Source: Sphingobacterium sp. LZ7M1
Lineage (GTDB): Bacteria; Bacteroidota; Bacteroidia; Sphingobacteriales; Sphingobacteriaceae
DNA length: 64,000 nt
Direction: 5' to 3'
Assembly (NCBI RefSeq): GCF_024296865.1
Contig: NZ_CP101134.1
Span: forward strand, 4,030,001-4,094,000
Shown: in pieces, positions 53,601 to 60,783 of the stretch
How the letters are laid out: every line of letters starts with the position of its first letter
How positions within the stretch are numbered: position 1 is the first letter of the stretch
Notes under the pieces: generated by a model
What the model saw: only the letters and a program-made list of their open reading frames with translations
Told to the model about the DNA's origin: nothing
The model's database searches: none
Position numbers and translations under genes: made by a program

Positions 53601-54647
53601 TTATAATTTGTCTAAAAAGAATTTCAAGGTTTCTTTAAATTGATCCGGACAAGCATAATGCAAATTATGGTTATCACAATCATAAACCTTTAGCTGGATT
53701 AGATCGGGATGTAGGTTTTTCAGGTCATTATTCCCTTTGCTGGTATCAAACAAATCATCTGGCCCTTTAGCTTCAATAATTAAGAGAGGAACATCCAGTT
53801 TAGCATAAATTCTCAAGGGATCAATATTTACCATGGATGCAGCATATTTACTTGTAGACTCTGGCGAATTTAAAACCTGCAAATAATGTAGCCTATCCTG
53901 CATATGCATATACTCATTTAATCCTTTATAAAGTATCCATTGCTTTTCCTTCCGCTTCATAAAACCAAAGGATTGCCAAAGTGAATCCGAATCTTCCAAA
54001 GACTTTATATTCTTGTATATTTCAAAGTCTGAACCATACGCAGCAAATAACAGCTCCTTCAAATCATCTGGGAATTCAACGGTCAGTAGGAATTCTTCCA
54101 ACTTGTCTTGCTCCATCTCATCAAACATACGCTTGAATGAAACTGAACCACCTTCTTCTAGGATAATGGCACGAACCATTTCTGGATATTTCTGATAAAA
54201 TGCCGTAGCAAGATAAGCTCCTCTTGAAAACCCAGCAATTACCGTTTGATTGACTTCCTCATGCTTCAACAAGTGCGCAAGATCGTCTGCAAAATTCCAG
54301 AAATCAAGATCCTCCTTAGGTATTTCGGTTAATCCATGTCCATAATGATCTATTGAAAGGACACAGTAACCCTGGTTGACCAGTTCTTTAGCAAATGGAT
54401 AAAAATCATAAGCCGACAACAGACTTCCCGGTAACCAAACAAAGACCTTCCCTTTATTTTCACCCCATTTCAAATATGAAATTCTATGATTTTTAGTTTG
54501 AACAGATTTCCTGTGTTTAGATTCAAAGGACTGAAACTTCGCTTTATCTTTTAGAAAATCTCCATATAGCCCAGAATCATTCTCCTGGGAATAGACAAAA
54601 TCAGATAGGAAAAATATACTTAATAACAATAGAAGAAATCGAGGCAT
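53601..54647 (-). CDS. exported alpha/beta hydrolase
   Basis: The start is set at the ATG of MPRFLLLLLSIFFLSDF; the frame runs 4 codons further up to a TTG. This gives 348 residues. The Sec signal peptide ends near VYSQ. The fold shows an oxyanion-type stretch (FVWLPGSLLSAYDF), the nucleophile elbow GFSRGA (Ser near residue 142), an Asp in the ESTSKYAASM-LIIEAKGPDD region and a late His in CDNHNLHYACP. It is an esterase- or lipase-like enzyme with unknown substrate. The gene stands alone. Confidence 0.85.
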   Translation of the reverse strand: MPRFLLLLLSIFFLSDFVYSQENDSGLYGDFLKDKAKFQSFESKHRKSVQTKNHRISYLKWGENKGKVFVWLPGSLLSAYDFYPFAKELVNQGYCVLSIDHYGHGLTEIPKEDLDFWNFADDLAHLLKHEEVNQTVIAGFSRGAYLATAFYQKYPEMVRAIILEEGGSVSFKRMFDEMEQDKLEEFLLTVEFPDDLKELLFAAYGSDFEIYKNIKSLEDSDSLWQSFGFMKRKEKQWILYKGLNEYMHMQDRLHYLQVLNSPESTSKYAASMVNIDPLRIYAKLDVPLLIIEAKGPDDLFDTSKGNNDLKNLHPDLIQLKVYDCDNHNLHYACPDQFKETLKFFLDKL

Positions 54648-54709
54648 ACTGATTAGCAAATGGATTCACCTCAAAAATAATAGGTTTATTGGATTTAACT
54701 GATTTATTA

Positions 54710-55480
54710 TCACACAATCCTTGGAACGATAAGTTGTCCACCCAAATAATCCACCCCAGCTAACTTAACTTGATATGTGGTCTCTAAGGCCGAAATCCTA
54801 TCTTTTGGATTATCGCTTGACAATTCATTCAACCGTCCTTCGTTCATCAAAAAATGCCGGTCTCCATAGAGCAAGGCCAAATTCGGATCATGCATAATAC
54901 AGATCACGGTAGTACCTTTACTCACTAGTCGCTTTAAATGGTCTAGAACTGCCACTTGATAATGTAAATCCAAGTGATTGGTTGGTTCATCCAATAATAA
55001 TACCGAGGGCTCCTGCAAAAGTACCCTGCACAATAATATCAGTTGCCGCTCTCCTCCCGAAAGCGAAGTATAAGGTTTGTCCCTAAGGTGCAACAGACCG
55101 AATGACTCCAGAGCAGAATCTACCAAAGCTTTGTCCTGAACGGTTGGCGAAAATTTGGAGAATGCAGCCCTACCTGTCAACAGGACATCCAATACCTTGA
55201 AGGGAAAGGTACTATGATGGAACTGTGGCATAAATCCAATCCTAACCTTGGCATTTTGATGGGGCTTGATTTTCCTCCTCTCCATACCGCCAAAAACAAC
55301 CTCGCCTCTATACTCCCTTTCCATCCCTGAAAGAATATTAAAAAGAGTAGATTTCCCACTGCCATTCCTTCCCAATATCACACTAAATTCAGCAGAACGG
55401 AATTCAGCATTCAACTCCTTCAGGACCTGATGGCCTGAAAACCCAAAAGTCAAACCTTTTATGCTAATCAACTCTTCCAT
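54710..55480 (-). CDS. FecE-type ABC transporter ATPase, end of the urease operon
   Basis: The 256-residue ATPase has Walker A GRNGSGKSTLF (about 37-47), signature SLSGGERQLIL, Walker B VLLLDEPTNHLD and the H-loop ICIMHDPN. It belongs to the iron-siderophore/B12/cobalt-type FecE family. It overlaps the permease start at 55480 by one base (ATGA-like coupling). In this operon the cargo is more likely nickel or cobalt than a siderophore. That is inference. No periplasmic binding protein gene is visible nearby. Confidence 0.88.
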   Translation of the reverse strand: MEELISIKGLTFGFSGHQVLKELNAEFRSAEFSVILGRNGSGKSTLFNILSGMEREYRGEVVFGGMERRKIKPHQNAKVRIGFMPQFHHSTFPFKVLDVLLTGRAAFSKFSPTVQDKALVDSALESFGLLHLRDKPYTSLSGGERQLILLCRVLLQEPSVLLLDEPTNHLDLHYQVAVLDHLKRLVSKGTTVICIMHDPNLALLYGDRHFLMNEGRLNELSSDNPKDRISALETTYQVKLAGVDYLGGQLIVPRIV

Positions 55481-56484
55481 TAGTTCCAGTTTACAGCGTT
55501 TTTTCGCATCAAGTAAATAAATAATGGTGCCCCTAGCAACATCGTAAATACACCGATCGGTATTTCAAATGGCATTAAGGTCCTAGATAGATCGTCGATC
55601 AACAATAAAAATGACCCTCCGATACTAATATTTGCAAAGACACCGATTTGATTATTGGGTCCAAAAATAATTCGGGTAAGATGAGGAACGATCAATCCAA
55701 ACAGACTGATCATGCCCACTGCAGAAACCGAAGCAGCAGTTATCATGGTTGCCAAACCTATCATCAATAATTTCATTCCCTTGGGATTTACACCCACCGC
55801 CATAGACTCTTCATCCCCTAAAGCCAGTAAATTTAATCTCCACCGGAAGATGATAATCAACAATATCCCTCCAACAATGGGTAGGACTGAACTGTTCAGC
55901 TTTGCCCATGAAGCTGTATGTAGATTTCCCATGGTCCATTGCACAATAGCCTGTAATTTATAGGGGTCGCTCATATATTGCAAGACCGTTAAAAAAGCGG
56001 TAAATACCCCGGAAATTATCATTCCCGACAAGACCATGGTAATCAAAGTCGTTCTGGTCTTTGAATAGGATACCAAGTAGGTGATGCCAACAGCCAAGAC
56101 TCCAAATAAAAAAGCAGAAAAAGTAATGGAAAAAAAGGAAACCAGCATGGAAAGTGCGGCTCCAAATGCTGCCCCTGAGGAAATCCCCAGTGAAAAAGGA
56201 TCCACAATAGGGTTCCTAAAAATCGCTTGCAATACCGCTCCTGAAACTGCAAGTGCTGCCCCTACCAAAAAGGTCAACAATATCCTCGGTAATCTTACCT
56301 GCCATAAAATAGTGGCCATATTCTCATTTACAGTTCCACTGCCGCCAGTTGGATGAAGAGCTGCAACAATATGGTCATAGAGCTCCTCAATTCCCAACAC
56401 TCCCGTACTTCCCCATGCCAATGAAAAAATAACAAGAAATATAGGAACCAAAAAAAGTAAGATGACTTTCAATCGCTTAATCAT
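55480..56484 (-). CDS. FecCD-type ABC permease, probable nickel or cobalt importer
   Basis: The start is the ATG at 56484 (MIKRLKVILLFLVP); a TTG lies upstream at 56502. The product has 334 residues and about ten helices of the BtuC/FecCD fold. Typical parts are WQVRLPRILLTFLVGAALAVSGAVLQ (as two adjoining segments), FGLGISSG-type FSLGISSGAAFG and LIVPHLTRIIFGPN. It is the metal or chelate importer permease of the operon. It lies 33 bp after ureE copy 2. Confidence 0.85.
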   Translation of the reverse strand: MIKRLKVILLFLVPIFLVIFSLAWGSTGVLGIEELYDHIVAALHPTGGSGTVNENMATILWQVRLPRILLTFLVGAALAVSGAVLQAIFRNPIVDPFSLGISSGAAFGAALSMLVSFFSITFSAFLFGVLAVGITYLVSYSKTRTTLITMVLSGMIISGVFTAFLTVLQYMSDPYKLQAIVQWTMGNLHTASWAKLNSSVLPIVGGILLIIIFRWRLNLLALGDEESMAVGVNPKGMKLLMIGLATMITAASVSAVGMISLFGLIVPHLTRIIFGPNNQIGVFANISIGGSFLLLIDDLSRTLMPFEIPIGVFTMLLGAPLFIYLMRKNAVNWN

Positions 56485-56517
56485 TCCATTTTTTGTTTTC
56501 AAAAGCCTTAACCCTCC

Positions 56518-56967
56518 TTAAATAAAGTTTCCGAAGGCTTTCAATGCTGCACTCGGTAATAAGGTCATTTCCTCTAAGACCACTTGGTCATCAAATTTCT
56601 CCTTCAACGCCTGGAATAAACGTCCATCATAAGAAACTGCAATCCTGTCGTCAGCTACTTGAAAGATCGGCAGATGTCGATTTCCCACGTCATAACAGAA
56701 CTTCCCAACGGTATGGATCGAAGTTGAAGTCAATAGAATACAAAGACAGGCTTTGATCCGGATCCGAATGGAAATTTCTGCATCTTGATAGATTAACTGC
56801 CCATCTTGAAAGGTCGCCTTTTCAGGCAGCTGAATCTTTACGGCAAGACCTGATACCGTTTTCCTGTTCAAATAAGTCCTATTGACTTCATACCATTCCA
56901 ATTCTAGGAAATCATCCTTATCATGTTTAGGAATTGACTTGCTGACCAATTTTTCAATGATAATCAT
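56518..56967 (-). CDS. second UreE-like nickel chaperone
   Basis: The 149-residue protein is a diverged UreE. It has an N-terminal beta domain (LEWYEVNRTYLNRKTVSG) and a C-terminal metal-binding domain with the GNRHLPIF motif, His98. The C-terminal His-rich tail of other UreE proteins is absent. It shares the L-E-L-E-W pattern with the first UreE (60283-60777) but is clearly diverged. It overlaps hypB by one base. It may serve nickel storage or a separate step. Confidence 0.82.
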   Translation of the reverse strand: MIIIEKLVSKSIPKHDKDDFLELEWYEVNRTYLNRKTVSGLAVKIQLPEKATFQDGQLIYQDAEISIRIRIKACLCILLTSTSIHTVGKFCYDVGNRHLPIFQVADDRIAVSYDGRLFQALKEKFDDQVVLEEMTLLPSAALKAFGNFI

Positions 56968-57680
56968 TAGACTACCTGGGAAATTGCCTTCTTCTCAGCA
57001 ACTTTATTCTTTAACCAATCACACCATTCATCTAAACCCTCACCCTTCAAACTGCTGATGGATATAACTTCTAGATTAGGATTGACTTCCCTCGCATCTT
57101 TTGCTGCGGCCTCCACTGAAAAAGGAACATACGGCAACAAATCCGCCTTTGAAACCAACATCAATTCACTGGTCAAAAACATCCTTGGATATTTCTTGGG
57201 CTTGTCATCGCCTTCAGTAGCTGCCAATACCGTTACCCTATAATCTTCACCTAGATCGAAGGCTGCCGGACAAACCAAATTCCCAACGTTCTCAATGAAC
57301 AAAAGGTCTACATCTGTTAGATCGATATGATCCAATGCCTGCAATATCATCTGCGCTTCGATATGGCACATTCCTCCGGTCACGATCTGAAGGGCATTGA
57401 TGCCAACCTCTCGCATACGGACCGCATCACGCTCGGTTTCTGGATCACCAACCAATACGGCAATATTTAATTCCTTACCTAATCGCTTCCCAGTCTCTTG
57501 CATCAAGGTTGTCTTTCCACTTCCCGGAGAGGAACAGATATTGATCACACAGATATTAGGAATTCTGTCGCGAATGGCTTTTGCAACAAAATCATTTGCC
57601 TTCAATAAATTCAAAGAGGTATTATCACATTGCACAGAGCCTACTGGCATCTGATTACTTTTTGCTGTACGATTACTCAT
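56967..57680 (-). CDS. hypB: HypB, nickel-inserting GTPase
   Basis: The 237-residue GTPase has a P-loop SPGSGKTT at residues 51-58, the metal-binding Cys105-His106 of GGMCHIEA, FIENVGNLVCPAAFDLG, and a guanine-binding NKAD-like VSKAD. It lacks the N-terminal His-rich nickel store of some HypB proteins. HypB usually matures [NiFe]-hydrogenase. Here it lies inside a urease operon with hypA, as in Helicobacter pylori, where HypA and HypB are needed for urease activation. Confidence 0.94.
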   Translation of the reverse strand: MSNRTAKSNQMPVGSVQCDNTSLNLLKANDFVAKAIRDRIPNICVINICSSPGSGKTTLMQETGKRLGKELNIAVLVGDPETERDAVRMREVGINALQIVTGGMCHIEAQMILQALDHIDLTDVDLLFIENVGNLVCPAAFDLGEDYRVTVLAATEGDDKPKKYPRMFLTSELMLVSKADLLPYVPFSVEAAAKDAREVNPNLEVISISSLKGEGLDEWCDWLKNKVAEKKAISQVV

Positions 57681-58026
57681 GGTCTTTCTTTTTAAATGTC
57701 ACTTTACTAATTTTCAATTCTTCACCCTGCACTATTTTGTCCGAACCTTTTCCACATGCACAAACAAAGCGATGGTACTTCACCTCAAATTCCTCCCGGC
57801 AATCTTTGCAGTATGCTATAATCGGTAAAATCTCAACGTCAAGTTCAACGTCAGCATATTCCGAAAATTCCTCCTTATAGGCCTCAAAGGCATTGTGTAT
57901 CAATACCGGCTGAATATTACTCAGTAAGCCAGCTTGTATCTCTACCCCGACGATATCCTTAAAGGTTTCTGGATATGCCTGTTCTAAGGTTTGGAAAATA
58001 TCTTTTACAATGGATAGTTCATGCAT
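57673..58026 (-). CDS. hypA: HypA, nickel and zinc metallochaperone with unusual zinc motif
   Basis: The 117-residue protein begins MHELSIVKD; the Met1-His2-Glu3 nickel site is complete. The structural zinc site has C73-x-x-C76 and then C89-x-C91. The second pair is C-x-C where nearly all HypA proteins have C-x-x-C, so one residue seems to be missing (RFVCACGKG). It overlaps hypB by 8 bp and starts 1 bp from the ureD stop. This is a possible change in zinc geometry or specificity. Confidence 0.93.
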   Translation of the reverse strand: MHELSIVKDIFQTLEQAYPETFKDIVGVEIQAGLLSNIQPVLIHNAFEAYKEEFSEYADVELDVEILPIIAYCKDCREEFEVKYHRFVCACGKGSDKIVQGEELKISKVTFKKKDHE

Positions 58027-58027
58027 A

Positions 58028-58957
58028 TTATTCGGCTATTACTTCTAATTTCTTGGTAGATTCTGCTTTTTTGAATGCTTTTTTTGCAGCCTTCTTTTTT
58101 ATGGGAACTTCTAAAGGAACTTCCTCAGCTGTCTCCTCTTCAATGACCTCCATCTTGGCATTAAGCTCCTCAATTTTATGCTGGGAAAACTCCCAACATA
58201 ACTGCCCCAACATCAATAGAAAATCATACAACAGTTCTCCATTATTCCCCAATGCCCTAAAGATGACAACATCATTAGCTGCCTGGGTGAATCCATATGT
58301 TATATCCTCATAATCCTGTACCAATATCTCATCCAGTTCAACCTTCAGGTCCTTGGCAAAGGAGCTTGAAAACAGCAAGGTTGCCTGATGGGTATAGCCC
58401 TCAAAGAACAACATCTTCTGGATCGGTTGCTTAGCTGGACTTAGAAACTGATTATCAATAAAAATGAGTTTATTATCCTTATAGATTTTTGTTAAGGAGT
58501 GAAGCTGGCTAAATACAAAAGACTCTTTCATATGTACCCGGCCAGAACAGATAATATCACCCCAAATCAACACAGCATCCTTATCCATATGGATTTCATT
58601 TTTAGCCAAAAAAATGGAATCCTTAAAGGGAGTTATGGGATGTGGGATATAGTGAAATATTGCATTTCTTTCCAATTGGATCTGAGTTTCCTGAACCGCT
58701 CCTATCTTCATGGGATGAACCTTGTTAAAAGATTGAGTGAACAACTTAAGTTCAGCAGCCTCTTTCACATGGACATCTATGGTCAATTTATCCTCATCCA
58801 TTACACCTGGAGATGCACTCATGATGATCATCTCCAGATGTTCATGGAAGGTAGGTGAACCGTAATAAGTCAGTTTATAGGGAGCACTGTGATAACTCTC
58901 TTTTAAAACAGTTTTTTGGTTTTCTTTCTCCGCATTTATCTTAATTGCACTATCCAT
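58028..58957 (-). CDS. ureD: UreD/UreH urease accessory protein with charged tail
   Basis: The 309-residue UreD scaffold binds the urease apoprotein and recruits UreF and UreG for nickel delivery. Family segments include TKIYKDNKLIFIDN and HPITPFKDSIFLAKNEIHMD. About 40 C-terminal residues (268-309) form an extra low-complexity tail of Lys, Ala and Glu that other UreD proteins lack. The gene ends 1 bp from hypA and starts 11 bp after ureG. Confidence 0.9.
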   Translation of the reverse strand: MDSAIKINAEKENQKTVLKESYHSAPYKLTYYGSPTFHEHLEMIIMSASPGVMDEDKLTIDVHVKEAAELKLFTQSFNKVHPMKIGAVQETQIQLERNAIFHYIPHPITPFKDSIFLAKNEIHMDKDAVLIWGDIICSGRVHMKESFVFSQLHSLTKIYKDNKLIFIDNQFLSPAKQPIQKMLFFEGYTHQATLLFSSSFAKDLKVELDEILVQDYEDITYGFTQAANDVVIFRALGNNGELLYDFLLMLGQLCWEFSQHKIEELNAKMEVIEEETAEEVPLEVPIKKKAAKKAFKKAESTKKLEVIAE

Positions 58958-58968
58958 AAAACTGAGTT

Positions 58969-59583
58969 TTAATTCTCTAAAAGAGCATACTTCTTAATCC
59001 AATTTTTTACATCTTCCAATCCATCCAAAGTCATCATATTGGTAAAGATAAATGGCCTATCCCCTCTCATCTTTAGGGTATCCTTTCTCATGACCTCAAG
59101 ATCAGCATTGACATAAGGAGCCAAATCTATTTTATTGATCAACAAGAGGTCCGATCGGGTTATCCCAGGACCACCTTTTCTTGGCATTTTCTCACCTTCC
59201 GCCACATCTAATACAAAGATGGTTACATCGGCCAAGTCAGGGCTAAAAGTTGCCGTTAGGTTATCTCCGCCACTTTCCACAAATATGATCTCAGCATCAG
59301 GAAATCGGGAGGCAAGATCCTCCACAGCTTCAATATTCATTGAAGCATCCTCGCGAATTGCTGTATGAGGACATCCCCCCGTTTCCACTCCCATGATGCG
59401 TTCGGCAGGTAATGCTGAATTTTGTTGAAGATACATGGCATCTTCCTTGGTATAGATATCGTTGGTAACAACACAAATGCTGTAATCCTCAGACATAGAC
59501 CTTGTCAGTCTTTCAATCAATGCTGTTTTCCCAGAGCCAACAGGCCCTGCAACACCTATTTTTACGTAATTTCTTGCTGGCAT
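58969..59583 (-). CDS. ureG: UreG urease accessory GTPase
   Basis: The 204-residue protein has a P-loop GPVGSGKT at residues 13-20 and the nickel-binding C71-P-H73. EIIFVESGGDNLTATFSP and LLINKIDLAPYV match the GTPase motifs. It delivers nickel with GTP hydrolysis in the UreDFG complex. It lies 11 bp after ureF and continues the operon. Confidence 0.97.
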   Translation of the reverse strand: MPARNYVKIGVAGPVGSGKTALIERLTRSMSEDYSICVVTNDIYTKEDAMYLQQNSALPAERIMGVETGGCPHTAIREDASMNIEAVEDLASRFPDAEIIFVESGGDNLTATFSPDLADVTIFVLDVAEGEKMPRKGGPGITRSDLLLINKIDLAPYVNADLEVMRKDTLKMRGDRPFIFTNMMTLDGLEDVKNWIKKYALLEN

Positions 59584-59594
59584 ATTTTTATGTT

Positions 59595-60281
59595 TTATGA
59601 AATGTAGATCCGTGTATATAGTTTTTCATGTTGCATGCAACGTATATCTTGAGCTACACAACAATTGCCGACCAGATCTTCCTTCAAATCGGCCTGTTTC
59701 TCAACCAAGTCATTAATAAGTGGCTGAAGTTTAAATAAAATCTGTTGCGCATCCATTTGGCTAATAGGAACCAGTTTGGCACAGTTGGTTACAATGCCAT
59801 TTAAAGAGTTATAATAGAATGCACTCAATGCATCCTTATTATCAATCTTTTGCGCATGTGCATACATTGCAAATGCCATGGCATAATGCCCATGGTACTC
59901 ATTGGCTTGAATGCCTTTCAGATAACTGCTGCATCGAGCAACAGGATGTAATTTCTCCGTCAACTTCAAGAACCTAATCCCAAGTTTCTTGCTCGCATCT
60001 CTGATCTCAAACGGGGCCTTATAAGCTGTTATTAAGGCGTCTAATTCCGCAATCCGCTTTTTGGTTGCCCTGGATTCACAGATCTCCCAAGTTTTATGGA
60101 AAAATGCGGCATCGTTATAGTAAAAGCTATTCTCCAACATGGAACTTGCATATTCCCGGGCAGTCTTGCTATCCTTGACTATCCCCTTAAATATGTAGGT
60201 TTCCAATCCATAAGAATGCGTAAATCCTCCGATCGGAAATACCGAATCGTTAATTTGCATGAGGGTCAACAGTGGATTCAT
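59595..60281 (-). CDS. ureF: UreF urease accessory protein
   Basis: The 228-residue all-helical protein has the family pattern at its N-terminus (LMQINDSVFPIGGFTHSYGLE) and the YYNSLNGIVTNCAKLVPISQ segment near 155-175. UreF acts as the GTPase-regulating partner of UreG on UreD. The gene lies 1 bp after ureE. Confidence 0.95.
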   Translation of the reverse strand: MNPLLTLMQINDSVFPIGGFTHSYGLETYIFKGIVKDSKTAREYASSMLENSFYYNDAAFFHKTWEICESRATKKRIAELDALITAYKAPFEIRDASKKLGIRFLKLTEKLHPVARCSSYLKGIQANEYHGHYAMAFAMYAHAQKIDNKDALSAFYYNSLNGIVTNCAKLVPISQMDAQQILFKLQPLINDLVEKQADLKEDLVGNCCVAQDIRCMQHEKLYTRIYIS

Positions 60282-60282
60282 C

Positions 60283-60777
60283 TTAATCTTCCTTTACTAA
60301 TATTATTTTATTCTTAAAATTTGATACCTGATGCATCTTTAGTACATCAGTCCTTTCAATAACTCGTTCTTCAATCAATGGCCGGAATCCTGCTCTTTTT
60401 AATTGATCAAACAAAGGTTTTTCGAATGCCGTAATGACCTCATTTTGGTCATTGATAAATATTGGAATATGCTTATTCCCAATCTCAAAACAGGCAATCG
60501 CCATTTCCTTGATCGATTGCGGCTCAAAAACAATACAAGAGCAGGGCAATACCCGTACAACAATGCAAATTCCATCCGCATCATATAGCACATCTCCGTC
60601 CTCAAGTGCCACAGAGTCTAGGTTCCTGAAGCCTAACTCTTTCCCACCTGTACTATATGCCCGGATTATTCTTTTGGTTGTATCAAACCATTCCAGTTCT
60701 AAATATTCTATGGGATTTATGAAAACTCCAGAGCCTGAATGATGGATATTGCCTTTTATTGCTCTTGATACCAGCAT
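60283..60777 (-). CDS. ureE: UreE urease nickel chaperone
   Basis: The 164-residue protein has the N-terminal peptide-binding domain and the C-terminal metal domain with GNKHIPIF, His103. The C-terminus ends FKNKIILVKED with no poly-His tail. It lies 6 bp after ureC in the usual ureABCE order. A diverged second copy is at 56518-56967. Confidence 0.94.
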   Translation of the reverse strand: MLVSRAIKGNIHHSGSGVFINPIEYLELEWFDTTKRIIRAYSTGGKELGFRNLDSVALEDGDVLYDADGICIVVRVLPCSCIVFEPQSIKEMAIACFEIGNKHIPIFINDQNEVITAFEKPLFDQLKRAGFRPLIEERVIERTDVLKMHQVSNFKNKIILVKED

Positions 60778-60783
60778 GATTAC

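Noticed and set aside
54710..56484. Siderophore or haem uptake system
   Set aside because: The FecCD/FecE family fits, but there is no TonB receptor or binding-protein gene beside it, and the operon is entirely nickel and urease related. Metal uptake is the simpler reading, though unproven.
56967..58026. HypA/HypB as part of a hydrogenase locus
   Set aside because: No hydrogenase structural gene or hypCDEF gene is in the window. Both genes are coupled to urease genes. The wider genome is not visible.
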